From RUG563 sp024681215 (GTDB lineage: Bacteria > Bacillota > Clostridia > Christensenellales > Aristaeellaceae), in the NCBI GenBank assembly GCA_024681215.1, contig JAILBG010000123.1:1-44120 (forward strand): a stretch of DNA of 44,120 nt, read 5' to 3'. Positions 32,985 through 41,253 of the stretch are shown piece after piece. The notes under the pieces are model-generated. The model had not been told where the DNA came from, searched no databases, and saw only the letters and a program-made list of their open reading frames with translations. A program made the translations under genes and the position numbers. Position 1 is the stretch's first letter. Each line of letters starts with the position of its first letter.

Positions 32985-34010
32985 ATGGCAATGAATTCGT
33001 TCTTTGGCAAACTGGGCGGAAAAGTAAAGAACGTATATAATAATTTCTTCTATAACGGGGAAGAGGACAGCCGCATCCCTTCCGCATCCACCGCCTATGA
33101 GCCGCCGGTGGAGTATTCCGCCCAGGTCCCCCAGTATCCCCAGGCTACATATTCTCAGACTCAAAAGTATCAGGCTCCGCAGCCCGCTTATCCGCAGGCG
33201 GCTTATCAGAAGCCGGCCGCAGGCGCCGCGCCTGTTTACGAACAGCCCAAATACGCCCAGCAGACGGCATATCCGCAGCCTGCCGCAGCGGCCCAGAGCG
33301 CATATCCGCAGCCTGCCGCGCAAGCGGAAACCCAGGCGGCACCCCAGCGCAACCGCAGGATGTGGGCGCATCAGAACGAGGATAACGTGGTGGATTTCGG
33401 GGCTTATCAGCAGTCCCAGCAGGGGGCGCAGCCCCAGGATGTCCAGGCTGCCGCGGCGGAAAGCATTCCCGCGGCCGGGCGCGCGGCGCGGATCATCAAC
33501 GCCCGGGGCATGGGCGACTGCCGCAGCGCCATCACCCTGCTTCGCAACGGGGATTCCGTGCTGATCGTGCTGGAAAACGTGACGGACCCCGCCGAAATGC
33601 GGCGCCTGGTGGATACCCTGAGCGGCGCATGCTATTCCCTGACCGCCACCATCACCAAGGTATCCCGCTACGGCGTATATCTGCTGGCGCCCCAGAGCGT
33701 GGCGGTTTATGCCGATCAGACCACCAACCAGATGAACGGCGCGCCCATGCGGCCCGTGCAGCCCCGGGGCTATCAGCAGCCTTACGCCGCTGCCGCGCAG
33801 CGCCCCGCCGTCCCGGGCGGCTATGGCTATCAGCAGGCGCAGGCGGCATACGCGCCGCAGTCGCCCTTTACCCGGCGTGCGGCGCCTGCCCAGGAAGCGC
33901 CCCAGCCCTTCTATACCCGTACCGCGCCGCAGACCGCGGCCGTACAGCCCTTTGCGGCTCAGCCGGCAGGCTTCGGCTACGCGCCGGACGATACCGCTGC
34001 GGCTGAATAA
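32985..34010 (+). CDS. sepF: Cell division protein SepF with long low-complexity tails
   Basis: 341 residues. The N-terminus MAMNSFFGKLGGKVKNVYNN matches the membrane-binding amphipathic start of SepF. The SepF core, about residues 170-245, is recognisable: GDCRSAITLLRNGDSVLIVLENV (seen as RSAITLLRNGDSVL), DPAEMRRLVDTLSGACYSL and KVSRYGVYLLAPQSV. SepF tethers FtsZ to the membrane. Between start and core is a Tyr/Pro/Gln/Ala-rich stretch of ~130 residues with repeated short YPQ(P/A) units, and after the core a further ~95-residue tail of the same composition. Typical SepF is ~150 residues, so both are large additions. AGGAGG precedes the start; yggT follows after 35 bases. Confidence 0.88.
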   Translation: MAMNSFFGKLGGKVKNVYNNFFYNGEEDSRIPSASTAYEPPVEYSAQVPQYPQATYSQTQKYQAPQPAYPQAAYQKPAAGAAPVYEQPKYAQQTAYPQPAAAAQSAYPQPAAQAETQAAPQRNRRMWAHQNEDNVVDFGAYQQSQQGAQPQDVQAAAAESIPAAGRAARIINARGMGDCRSAITLLRNGDSVLIVLENVTDPAEMRRLVDTLSGACYSLTATITKVSRYGVYLLAPQSVAVYADQTTNQMNGAPMRPVQPRGYQQPYAAAAQRPAVPGGYGYQQAQAAYAPQSPFTRRAAPAQEAPQPFYTRTAPQTAAVQPFAAQPAGFGYAPDDTAAAE

Positions 34011-34045
34011 TCAGGATCGCTGCAAGCGCGAAGGAGGAAGAAATT

Positions 34046-34312
34046 ATGGTATATCAGATCATCCGGGCGGTAAGGTCCCTGTTGAGCCTGTATGCGCTTT
34101 TGCAGCTGCTGCATTTCGCTCTGCCCTTCATCACCAACGCACAGCGCCCGTGGATGGCGGTGCTGACCCGGATCTGCGAACCGGGGATCAAGGTGGGCAA
34201 CCGCGTGGCGGCAAAGCTGCTGCCGGACAGGCGTTATCCCGTGGACATCGGGCCCATCGCCTGCGCGCTGCTGTGCTGGGTGGCGCGGTTCATTCTCTCG
34301 TTTTTCATTTGA
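34046..34312 (+). CDS. YggT family membrane protein
   Basis: 88-residue protein with two membrane helices: SLLSLYALLQLLHFALPFI near the N-terminus and IGPIACALLCWVARFILSFF at the end. Between them lies the conserved WMAVLTRICEPGIK-like segment of the YggT/YlmG family. In Bacillus and other bacteria this gene (ylmG) lies between sepF and divIVA, as here; it influences chromosome or division placement but its exact role is unclear. GGAGGAAG lies 6 bases before the ATG. Confidence 0.85.
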   Translation: MVYQIIRAVRSLLSLYALLQLLHFALPFITNAQRPWMAVLTRICEPGIKVGNRVAAKLLPDRRYPVDIGPIACALLCWVARFILSFFI

Positions 34313-34347
34313 TTTACATTTGACACAATAAAGGAGGAGCAAGCACC

Positions 34348-34920
34348 ATGGCGATTACCATTGCAATGATCGAGGAGAAAGAATTCAAAACGAAGATGCG
34401 CGGATACGATCCGGTGGAAGTGGATGAATTCCTGGATGAAATCTGCGATGAAATGGCTGCGATGCAGGAAGAAATCGCCACGCTGAACCAGCGCCTGGGC
34501 CAATCCGGCGGCGGACGCCCGGCCGCGTACGCGCCCATTCCCGCGGCGGCCCCCGGCGCGATCCCCACGCCCGTGCCGGCTCCTCTCGCGGTGGAAAAGC
34601 CCATGCAGAAGCCCGTGGAGGCAAAGGAAGAAAGCGCCAAGGAAAAGGAAGCCAGCGAAAGCGCCCAGAAGCTGCTGCTGAAGGCCCAGAAGGTGTACGA
34701 CGATACGGTTCAGGACGCCAAGGATGAAGCGGAAAAGATCCTGGCGGAGGCCAAGGAAAAGGCGGACGCGGCCATCGGGTCTCTTGCGGAAGAAAAGGAA
34801 TCCCTGGAAAGCGAAGTGGAAATGCTGCGCGCCTCCGCCCGGGATTACCGCGAACGGTTCCTGAACCTGCTGCGGGATCAGCAGCACGTGCTGAAAGCGG
34901 AAAAAGAGCTGTTTGACTGA
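34348..34920 (+). CDS. divIVA: DivIVA domain-containing protein
   Basis: 190 residues. The N-terminal DivIVA signature EKEFKTKMRGYDPVEVDEFLDE (about 11-32) targets the protein to curved membranes at poles and septa. A Pro/Ala/Val-rich linker (about 56-85) separates it from a long Glu/Lys/Ala coiled coil (about 95-185). The same overall plan is found in clostridial DivIVA; the linker is unusually rich in Pro and Ala. It is the last gene of the division cluster and has a terminator 16 bases after its stop. GGAGG precedes the start. Confidence 0.93.
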   Translation: MAITIAMIEEKEFKTKMRGYDPVEVDEFLDEICDEMAAMQEEIATLNQRLGQSGGGRPAAYAPIPAAAPGAIPTPVPAPLAVEKPMQKPVEAKEESAKEKEASESAQKLLLKAQKVYDDTVQDAKDEAEKILAEAKEKADAAIGSLAEEKESLESEVEMLRASARDYRERFLNLLRDQQHVLKAEKELFD

Positions 34921-34935
34921 ACGGGTGGAGCTTTC

Positions 34936-34968
34936 TGTCCGATGCCTGCAGGTATCGGACATTTTTTC
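34936..34968 (+). terminator. Intrinsic terminator after divIVA
   Basis: TGTCCGAT (34936-34943) pairs with ATCGGACA (34954-34961); the apex includes a further G-U and two G-C pairs (CCTGCAGG). Six T residues follow. It marks the end of the division operon and precedes the ROK kinase. Confidence 0.85.
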
Positions 34969-34987
34969 ATGGAAAAGGAGAGAAAAA

Positions 34988-35878
34988 ATGCGGATCGGGG
35001 CGCTGGAAGCAGGCGGCACCAAAATGGTTTTGACCGTATCGGATGAAAGCATGCGCATCCTGGGGCGGGAAACGCTGCCCACCCGGACGCCTGAGGAAAC
35101 GGTGCCGGGGATCCTGCGCTTTTTCAGGGATCAGGGGATAGACGCCCTGGGGATCGGCTCCTTCGGTCCGCTGGATCTGAACCCGTCTTCATCCGCGTAC
35201 GGCAGTATCACGGAAACGCCCAAGCTGGCGTGGCGGCATTATCCGCTTTTGAAAACCCTGCGGGAAGCACTGGGCGTTCCCGCGGCGCTGGATACGGATG
35301 TGAACGCGGCGGCGCTGTGCGAGGCGCTGATGGGCGCGGCAAAGGGGCTGAACACCTGCGTTTACCTGACCGTGGGCACCGGCATCGGGGCGGGCGTAAT
35401 GTGCAACGGCGGCCTGGTGCATGGCCTGATGCATCCGGAATGGGGGCATATGCTGCTGGCGCCCCATCCCGCGGACCCCATGCCCGAGGGGATCTGCCCC
35501 TATCATAAAGGCTGCCTGGAAGGCCTGGCCAGCGGGCCGTCCCTGGAAAAGCGCTGGGGCGTGCCGGGACAGGCGCTGGGGGAGGACCATATCGGCTGGG
35601 AGATCGAAGCGCATTATCTGGCCCAGTTCTGCGTATCCGCCCTGCTGGCCATTTCCGCGGAAAGGATCATCCTGGGCGGCGGCGTCATGGCCCAGCGGCA
35701 TTTGTTCCCGCGGATCCGACGGGAAACGCAGCGGCTGCTGAACGGCTATCTTCCCTGCGTCAGGGAATTGGACAGCCTGATCGTCCCGCCGGCGCGTTAT
35801 CCTGACAGCGGAATGCTGGGAGCGCTGATCCTGGGAAAGCGCGCCCTGGAAGCGGAAAAGACGAAAAATGAGGAATAA
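34988..35878 (+). CDS. ROK family sugar kinase (fructokinase-like)
   Basis: 296-residue ROK kinase. The ATP phosphate motif MRIGALEAGGTKMVL is at the start, the catalytic base region DTDVNAAALCEALMGAAKG follows (Asp about 100), the ROK signature TVGTGIGAGVMCNGGLVHG, and the zinc-binding stretch HPEWGHML ... CPYHKGCLEGLASGP (Cys-x2-His-x2-Cys). A pattern of this kind, with PYHKGCLEG, fits the fructokinase/ScrK-like subgroup. The likely reaction is phosphorylation of fructose or a related hexose, but specificity is not proven. No sugar transporter lies nearby. The start was placed at 34988 (GGAGAG upstream); an upstream frame start at 34913 lies in divIVA and is rejected. tatD starts 3 bases after its stop. 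Confidence 0.9.
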   Translation: MRIGALEAGGTKMVLTVSDESMRILGRETLPTRTPEETVPGILRFFRDQGIDALGIGSFGPLDLNPSSSAYGSITETPKLAWRHYPLLKTLREALGVPAALDTDVNAAALCEALMGAAKGLNTCVYLTVGTGIGAGVMCNGGLVHGLMHPEWGHMLLAPHPADPMPEGICPYHKGCLEGLASGPSLEKRWGVPGQALGEDHIGWEIEAHYLAQFCVSALLAISAERIILGGGVMAQRHLFPRIRRETQRLLNGYLPCVRELDSLIVPPARYPDSGMLGALILGKRALEAEKTKNEE

Positions 35879-35881
35879 AGT

Positions 35882-36655
35882 ATGCGCGTATTTGACACCC
35901 ACTGCCATCTGAACGACGAAAAATTCGACGGCGACAGGGAAGAAGCGTATGAACGCATGCTGCGTGCGGACGTGCAGCGGTGCGTCTGCGTGGGGACGGA
36001 TATCGAAACTTCTGCCCTTTGCATTTCCATCGCCCGGGCCCACGAGGGCGTATACGCCGCCGCCGGAGTGCACCCCCACGAGGCCGCACAGGCGCCGGAA
36101 AACTATCCGGATCAGGTCAGGAGCATGCTTGACGATGAAAAAACCGTAGCCCTGGGTGAGATCGGTCTGGATTACTATTACGATTTTTCTCCCCGGGAAG
36201 TGCAGAAGCGCGTCATGGACGAACAGATCGATCTGGCCATTGCCCTGGATGTGCCGGTGATCTTTCACATCCGGGACGCCCACGGGGATATGCTGGATGA
36301 TTTCAGGAAAAGGAAAAAGCTGCCCCAGGGGATCATCCACTGTTTTTCGGGCAGCGTGGAAACGGCGCGGGAATATGTGAAGATGGGCTTTTATATTTCC
36401 TTCGCGGGGCCGCTGACCTTCAAAAAAGCGCCCCACCTGTGGGCGGCGGCGAAGGAAACGCCGCTGGATCGGCTGCTGGTGGAAACGGACAGCCCGTACC
36501 TGGCCCCGGAGCCCGTGCGCGGACGGCGGAACGAGCCTGCCAACGTGGTGTGGACGCTGAAAAAGCTGGCGGAGATCCGGGAGCTGCCGGAGGAGGAAAT
36601 GGCCAGGATCACCTGGGAAAACGCCTGCCGGCTGTACCGGCTTCCCATTGAATAA
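35882..36655 (+). CDS. tatD: TatD family metal-dependent DNase
   Basis: 257-residue TIM-barrel hydrolase. Metal motifs: FDTHCHL (HxH) at the N-terminus, GEIGLDYYYDFS (Glu), VIFHIRDAHGD and IHCFSG (His residues) and LVETDSPYLAPEPVRGRRNEP (Asp; TatD signature, here seen as ETDSPYLAPEP). TatD enzymes are Mg-dependent exo/endonucleases of DNA; a role in DNA repair or apoptosis-like turnover is described in other organisms. Length is normal. It probably shares a transcript with the ROK kinase (3-base gap). In many Firmicutes tatD lies near metG or rsmA; here that context is absent. Confidence 0.93.
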   Translation: MRVFDTHCHLNDEKFDGDREEAYERMLRADVQRCVCVGTDIETSALCISIARAHEGVYAAAGVHPHEAAQAPENYPDQVRSMLDDEKTVALGEIGLDYYYDFSPREVQKRVMDEQIDLAIALDVPVIFHIRDAHGDMLDDFRKRKKLPQGIIHCFSGSVETAREYVKMGFYISFAGPLTFKKAPHLWAAAKETPLDRLLVETDSPYLAPEPVRGRRNEPANVVWTLKKLAEIRELPEEEMARITWENACRLYRLPIE

Positions 36656-36676
36656 AAAACGGGCTGCAAGCCCGTT
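36653..36676 (-). terminator. Terminator of the minus-strand methyltransferase operon
   Basis: Stem AACGGGCT (36658-36665) / AGCCCGTT (36669-36676), loop GCA. On the minus strand it is followed by six T residues (the A-run at 36653-36658) and starts at the stop codon of the THUMP methyltransferase gene. On the plus strand the T-run is absent, so it probably serves mainly the minus strand. Confidence 0.7.
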
Positions 36677-37776
36677 CAATAGATCAGGAATTCACACTCC
36701 AGACGGCCGTTGTACAGCCGTCTTTTTTGTTTCGCCCGCTGCCCAAAGCAGCGCTCAAACCCCGTGTGGGCGGTGATGACGGCCATACGGCTGTTTTCGT
36801 GCCGGTCCCGGAGAACACGCAGGTCCCGGTACAGCCGTTCGCAGCTTTTCCGGTCGCCAATGCGTTCGCCGTACGGCGGGTTCAGAAGGAACAGCGGCGA
36901 AGGGACGGAAAGCGTCAGGTCCCGCAGGTCCGTTTTCGTTACGGTGATCTTGCCGGAAAGGCCCGCCTGCTTCAGATGCCGCTTGCACAGGTCCACGGCT
37001 CCGGGGTCGATATCGCTGCCGGAAATGCTGCCGATCAGGGAGGGATCAAAGAGCGCCCGGGCTTCCTCCCGGATCAGCTGGATCTGCGCTTTCGGGAAAG
37101 AGGGCCATTCCTCGCAGGCGAAGGAGCGGGTGAGCCCCGGGGCGCGGCGGGAGCGGAGATAAGCGGCTTCGATCAGGATGGTCCCCGTGCCGCAGCAGGG
37201 ATCGTGCAGCGGCTGATCCTTTTCCCAGGGCGCAAGCATGGCCAGCGCCGCCGCCAGCGTCTCACGAAGGGGAGCCTCGCCGTTCCAGGTGCGGTAGCCC
37301 CGTTTGTTCAGTGCGTCGCCGCTGGTATCCAGCGTCAGCCGAGCGTGATCGGCATGGACGGAAACATCTACGCTGCATTTGGGGCCGTTTTCCTCAAACC
37401 AGGAAACGTGGTATTTGCTTTTCAGCCGTTCCACGATGGCTTTTTTGACGATGGCCTGGCAGTCCCGCACGCTCATGAGCCGGCTGCGGGCGCATTTGCC
37501 GCTGACGGGAAAACAGGCGTTTTTCGGCAGATACTCTTCCCAGGGAATGGATTTCGTTAATTGAAACAGATCCTCAAATGAAAATACGTCGCCTTCCCCG
37601 GCCAGAAGCAGCACCCGGTCCGCCGTGCGCAGATGCAGATTGGCGCGGAACGCGTCCGCCGGCGCGGCGGCAAACCGGGCGCCGCCGTTTTCCGCCCGGG
37701 CGTCCAGCCCCAGGCGGTTCAATTCGCGTTTGACGATTCCTTCCAGCCCGAAGGCGGCGGTTGCGATAAACTCCAT
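36676..37776 (-). CDS. THUMP domain class I SAM-dependent rRNA methyltransferase (RlmL N-half/YpsC-like)
   Basis: 366 residues. The N-terminal ~160 residues form a THUMP RNA-binding domain (starting MEFIATAAFGLEGIVKREL). The catalytic part has the SAM motif DPCCGTGTILIEAA and the N6-adenine/guanine methyltransferase motif FLLNPPYGERIG (NPPY), the YpsC/RlmL arrangement for 23S rRNA m2G2445-type methylation. NPPY and the SAM motif are intact. The start was set to the ATG at 37776, because AGGAGG is 7 bases away, rather than a GTG two codons before. It follows the GNAT gene after 12 bases in the same operon and ends at its own terminator. Confidence 0.88.
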   Translation of the reverse strand: MEFIATAAFGLEGIVKRELNRLGLDARAENGGARFAAAPADAFRANLHLRTADRVLLLAGEGDVFSFEDLFQLTKSIPWEEYLPKNACFPVSGKCARSRLMSVRDCQAIVKKAIVERLKSKYHVSWFEENGPKCSVDVSVHADHARLTLDTSGDALNKRGYRTWNGEAPLRETLAAALAMLAPWEKDQPLHDPCCGTGTILIEAAYLRSRRAPGLTRSFACEEWPSFPKAQIQLIREEARALFDPSLIGSISGSDIDPGAVDLCKRHLKQAGLSGKITVTKTDLRDLTLSVPSPLFLLNPPYGERIGDRKSCERLYRDLRVLRDRHENSRMAVITAHTGFERCFGQRAKQKRRLYNGRLECEFLIY

Positions 37777-37788
37777 CGGCACGCCTCC

Positions 37789-38316
37789 TTACAGCAGGCA
37801 GCCCATTTCCAGGCGGATCTCGTGGCGCTCCACATCCTGATTGCTGTATTCGCAGGTGTTCAGCCCCATCAGCGACAGGCCCTGGGACAGATAAAACGCG
37901 ATGGCTGCGGCGTTGCAGCTTTGCGTTTCCAGGATCAGCGCGCGCCGGTGCTGGGCGCGGCCGATCTCCTTGGCGCGGGTCATGAGCAATGTGCCGTATC
38001 CCCGCCGCCGGAAGCCGTCCTGGACGCACAGGTTCGTGACCCTAAGACGGTTGTTCCATTTTTCCGGGGTCACCTCCAGAATGGCGCGCAGCTCCTTGCC
38101 GTCCCACAGGCCGTATGCCTTTGGATCGTCCCAATGGGGGGCGAAAAGCTGATCCGAAAACTCCTTCCGGGTCGGCGCGCAGGGGGTGCGCACCAGCTCC
38201 AGGGAAAACACGTTTTCGCTGCTGCGCTGGCGCAGATCGTAATATGCGCTGCTGACATAGGAGAAAAATACCTCGAAACCATGGAATTTTTCCTTCGGCA
38301 GCTCGGAAATGTGCAT
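37789..38316 (-). CDS. GNAT family N-acetyltransferase
   Basis: 175 residues. The acetyl-CoA motif is visible as QDGFRRRGYGTLLMTRAKEIG (motif A: RRRGYG) and is preceded by the LRVTNLCV strand; motif B is IAFYLSQGLSL. The N-terminal ~85 residues are less conserved. The acceptor (amine, peptide or antibiotic) cannot be told. It starts MHISELPKEKFHGF with AAGGGG about 9 bases before the ATG. It lies directly upstream of the rRNA methyltransferase gene, 12 bases apart, so both share the promoter at 38372-38400. Confidence 0.85.
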   Translation of the reverse strand: MHISELPKEKFHGFEVFFSYVSSAYYDLRQRSSENVFSLELVRTPCAPTRKEFSDQLFAPHWDDPKAYGLWDGKELRAILEVTPEKWNNRLRVTNLCVQDGFRRRGYGTLLMTRAKEIGRAQHRRALILETQSCNAAAIAFYLSQGLSLMGLNTCEYSNQDVERHEIRLEMGCLL

Positions 38317-38371
38317 GACGATCGCCCCTTTGTTTGATGCCGGTCCGCTTGCGCGGCGCGTCCATACCGGT

Positions 38372-38400
38372 ATTATACATGATTTGAGGAAGATTGAAAA
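38372..38400 (-). promoter_or_regulatory. Promoter of the GNAT-methyltransferase operon
   Basis: On the minus strand a perfect TATAAT (38372-38377) with TTTTCA 17 bases upstream (38395-38400). About 55 bases before the GNAT start. Confidence 0.5.
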
Positions 38401-38415
38401 GCAGAAAAACGCGCG

Positions 38416-38470
38416 ATCGACAATTCCCGTGCTCCGGTTCGACGGCAGGATATGATTGTGAATCTATAAT
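38416..38470 (+). promoter_or_regulatory. spoIIE promoter with Spo0A-box-like elements
   Basis: Two sequences, ATCGACA (38416-38422) and TTCGACG (38438-38444), each match the Spo0A box (TTCGACA in this orientation) at 6 of 7 bases and are 22 bases apart (two helical turns). The downstream one sits 21 bases before a perfect TATAAT (38465-38470; last bases before GAATC/GATTC half-repeats flank it), so the -35 region is replaced by the box. This is the long-spacer, Spo0A-activated sigma-A layout reported for Bacillus spoIIE and spoIIG. The -10 lies 40 bases before the start codon. Confidence 0.6.
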
Positions 38471-38509
38471 GATTCGCAGAGATCCGCCAATGGAAACGGG
38501 GGACGGAAG

Positions 38510-40834
38510 ATGGTTATTCAGCCGGAAGTGCAAAAGAAGACGAATAAAAACAGGATGCGGTCTGTTTTTGCGTACATAAAGCAGGGGATCCGCGCCGGGA
38601 AGCGGCATCTGCCGGCGTTCGGCATGTTCTTTTTGCTCAGCATGGCCAAATGCCTGTCCGTGCCGTCTCCCTATGCGGTATGCTGCATGGCGACTTATGT
38701 CCGATCCGGGATCGGGACGGCGGGCGCGTGGGCCGGGCTGGCGGCGGGAGTGGCGTATCAGTTTGCCTGGGGCGCGCCGCTGGATTATTGGCAGCCGATC
38801 GCATGCGCCGTATGCGCTCTCCTGGTAAAATGGATCGGGAAAAAGCGGGGCTGGGTCATGTTTTCCGTGGGAGCGGTGCTGACGCTGAAAGCTGCCGTGG
38901 GCATGATCGGCGCATCGGACAGCCGGGAGATCCTTTTGAACGGATTTGGCATCCTGCTTGGCTGCGCGTTCATGCCGGCGCTGCTAAAGGCGGCGGAAAA
39001 GTGGAAAGCGGGGCTGAAGGAAATTGATCAGGACGATTCGCTGTGTCTCATGCTGCCATTCATGCTTCTGATCGTGGGCGCCGGACGCATCCATCTGTTC
39101 GGCGCCAATATCGGGTATGCGGCATCGGGCTTAACGGTGCTGCTGATCGCCTGGTGCATGGGCGCCGCAGCCGGGGCGATGTGGGGATTGGGCTGCGGGG
39201 TGGCGATGGTGCTGGGGGGCCAGCATGCGATGTTTCTGATCAATCTGGCGCTGGGCGGGACCTTGGCCGGGATGGCCCGGGAGAAAACGCGGATCGCCGT
39301 AAGCGGTTTGTATATCATTTCCACCCTCACGGCAACGTATCTGGTCCAGCTTCACATGATCCCCGCGATATTTTTCGCGGATCTTGCGGTGAGCGCGGCG
39401 TTTTGCATTCTGCCGGGAAAATGGATGCGTCTTACGTCGCTGTTTTTCCGGCGCATCCAATGGAGCCGGCCGAAGGAAAACGCATATATGCGGATGAAGA
39501 TCCAGCGCTGGGCGAGGTCCATCGAAGAAATGGCGGACGCCCAGCCCAGGCCGCGGATCCCGGAAATTCCGGCGGCGGAACAGGCGGAAAGGCTGATGAA
39601 CGCCCTGTGCGAAGGATGCGAACGGCAGACAGATTGCTGGGGCGAACGGTTTGAAAAAACAAAAGCGGGCATGCAGGCCCTGACGGAACGGAACGCGGAC
39701 GACGGGGACGAATTGGAGATCATCAACCGGTATTTTTCCAAGTGCGTCAGGATTTCCAGGCTTCCGGAGGCTTTGCACGGCCTGGAAGAGGAAAAGCTGC
39801 GCCGGGCCCAGCGCATCCTGTGCGCGGAATATGAGCGGGATATGCTCCTGACTCACCTGAGCGCCCTGTCCCAGGCCGCGCAGCGGATCATCCTGGAAAG
39901 CGGAGAAAACGAAGAGGAGGCGGAATGGATCCGCCAGACGGAGGAAGCCATGCACGCATGCCGCTTTCCCGGAAAAGCGGTTTTCGCCAAGGAAGTGGAC
40001 GGCAGGAAGATCCTCTGCCTGCAGACCGGCGTGCCGGGGCTGCGGCTGGACCCGGACGGGGCGCTGATCAGGGAAATCAGTCTCAGACTCCGGTCCGGGA
40101 TGACGGTGACGGAGAACGGTGGCGGGCGGATCGTGCTGGAAGAAGAGCCGCCGCTCAGGCTGGATACGGGCATGGCGACGGTCTGCGCCGCAGCGGGAGA
40201 AGGGGGAAGAACGGGCAAAAAGGCGGACAACGGAGACGCCGTACTGCTCAGGGAGATCACAGGCGGCAGGCACATGATCGCGGTCAGCGACGGCATGGGC
40301 CACGGAACGGGCGCCCAGGAAGAAAGCAGGAAAACCCTGGAGCTCCTTTCCCTGTGCCTGCAGGCCGGGTACACCCGCGCCCAGGCGATGACCGCGGTCA
40401 ATGGCAGCATGCTGTCCGTAACGGGCGGGGAAAAATTCGCCACGGTGGATCTGTGCCTGATCGATCTGTGGACGGGGGAAGCCGCCATGAACAAGCTGGG
40501 CGCCTGTCCGTCTTATCTGGTGCGGGGGCAGAAGATCCAGGAAATCCAGGGGGAAGCCCTGCCCCTGGGAATCATCGAGCGGGTGGTCCCCATGGAGCAT
40601 CTGTTCACCATGGCGGAGGGGGATGTGCTGGTGCTGATGACCGACGGGGTCGCAGACGCCTTCGGGGAGGAAGGGGAGATCCTGTCCGTCCTTCGGGAAT
40701 GTCACGGGGATGAACCCCGGAAGATCGCGGACGATCTGATGCGGGAAGCCGTGATCCGGTACGGGGGAATGCCCCCGGACGATATGACGGCGGTGTGCGT
40801 GCGCATGATGGAAAGGAAAAAACATGCAGCATGA
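38510..40834 (+). CDS. spoIIE: Stage II sporulation protein E (SpoIIE), PP2C-type phosphatase
   Basis: 774 residues. About ten hydrophobic helices fill residues 35-315. A middle region (about 330-560, with Cys-containing CEGCERQTDCWG) corresponds to the SpoIIE oligomerisation/FtsZ-linked part. The C-terminal PP2C phosphatase is clear: MIAVSDGMGHGTGAQEES (Asp594 metal ligand), LCLQAGYTRAQAMTAVN, ATVDLCLIDLWTG, and VLVLMTDGVADAFGEEG (Asp712), ending with PPDDMTAVCVRM. SpoIIE dephosphorylates SpoIIAA in the forespore to release sigma-F. Its presence with a complete phosphatase suggests an endospore-former. GACGGAAG is directly upstream of the start. The usual neighbours tilS-hpt-ftsH do not follow. 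Confidence 0.93.
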   Translation: MVIQPEVQKKTNKNRMRSVFAYIKQGIRAGKRHLPAFGMFFLLSMAKCLSVPSPYAVCCMATYVRSGIGTAGAWAGLAAGVAYQFAWGAPLDYWQPIACAVCALLVKWIGKKRGWVMFSVGAVLTLKAAVGMIGASDSREILLNGFGILLGCAFMPALLKAAEKWKAGLKEIDQDDSLCLMLPFMLLIVGAGRIHLFGANIGYAASGLTVLLIAWCMGAAAGAMWGLGCGVAMVLGGQHAMFLINLALGGTLAGMAREKTRIAVSGLYIISTLTATYLVQLHMIPAIFFADLAVSAAFCILPGKWMRLTSLFFRRIQWSRPKENAYMRMKIQRWARSIEEMADAQPRPRIPEIPAAEQAERLMNALCEGCERQTDCWGERFEKTKAGMQALTERNADDGDELEIINRYFSKCVRISRLPEALHGLEEEKLRRAQRILCAEYERDMLLTHLSALSQAAQRIILESGENEEEAEWIRQTEEAMHACRFPGKAVFAKEVDGRKILCLQTGVPGLRLDPDGALIREISLRLRSGMTVTENGGGRIVLEEEPPLRLDTGMATVCAAAGEGGRTGKKADNGDAVLLREITGGRHMIAVSDGMGHGTGAQEESRKTLELLSLCLQAGYTRAQAMTAVNGSMLSVTGGEKFATVDLCLIDLWTGEAAMNKLGACPSYLVRGQKIQEIQGEALPLGIIERVVPMEHLFTMAEGDVLVLMTDGVADAFGEEGEILSVLRECHGDEPRKIADDLMREAVIRYGGMPPDDMTAVCVRMMERKKHAA

Positions 40835-41059
40835 AAAACACGTTAGACAGCGAGCGAAAGAAGCGGAGCGAGGACGCAGTTTACGAATAAATCATTCCTG
40901 GCAGAGTAATACGGGAACCCTTGACATTCAATTCGGGAAAATATAAGTGAGAAACATGACAAACATTTTTTGAAGCTTGCCGGAAATACATTGGCTGCTG
41001 TTTTGTTTTCCGCCTCCAGCAGCCACATGATGCAAGGAAAAGAGCAAAAAGTAAATAGA
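40835..41059. other. AT-rich intergenic stretch with hairpin
   Basis: From the end of spoIIE to 41253 there is no gene except possible tiny leader ORFs. Here, base composition drops from GC-rich to AT-rich. A 9-bp stem TGGCTGCTG (40992-41000) / CAGCAGCCA (41017-41025) with a 16-base loop is visible but no T-run follows, so it is not a convincing terminator for spoIIE. TTGACA (40921-40926) with TATAAG (40942-40947) is a poor promoter candidate (15-base gap). Confidence 0.4.
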
Positions 41060-41087
41060 TTGACAAAAAAAGTGATTATAGTATAAT
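41060..41087 (+). promoter_or_regulatory. Promoter of the surface protein gene
   Basis: Consensus TTGACA (41060-41065) and TATAAT (41082-41087) with 16 bases between. Transcription would start near 41094, giving an untranslated leader of about 160 bases before the ATG at 41254. Confidence 0.78.
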
Positions 41088-41171
41088 GTTGCTATTGAAT
41101 GTGGCGATTTGGCTTTGCCGCGTTTTTGATATATCACGAATGACTGCTGATACGAAACTAAGGAGAAAGGG

Positions 41172-41207
41172 ATGATTAAAAACAAAAGCAGGATGATTGA
41201 CCGGTGA
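41172..41207 (+). CDS. Possible 11-residue leader peptide
   Basis: ATG at 41172 follows a strong site (AAGGAGAAAGGG) and encodes MIKNKSRMIDR then TGA. It lies within the leader of the surface-protein mRNA. A second tiny frame, MNNDEDKN (41213-41239), comes next with a weaker site. They may be upstream ORFs tuning translation, or chance. Confidence 0.25.
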   Translation: MIKNKSRMIDR

Positions 41208-41253
41208 ATTGAATGAATAACGACGAAGACAAGAACTGAGAGGGGCGAAAATA

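Noticed and set aside
36658..36676. Hairpin as terminator for tatD on the plus strand
   Set aside because: The T-run lies only on the minus-strand side, so it fits the methyltransferase gene; use by tatD is at best weak.
40992..41025. Hairpin as a terminator of spoIIE
   Set aside because: The loop is 16 bases and no T-run follows on either strand.
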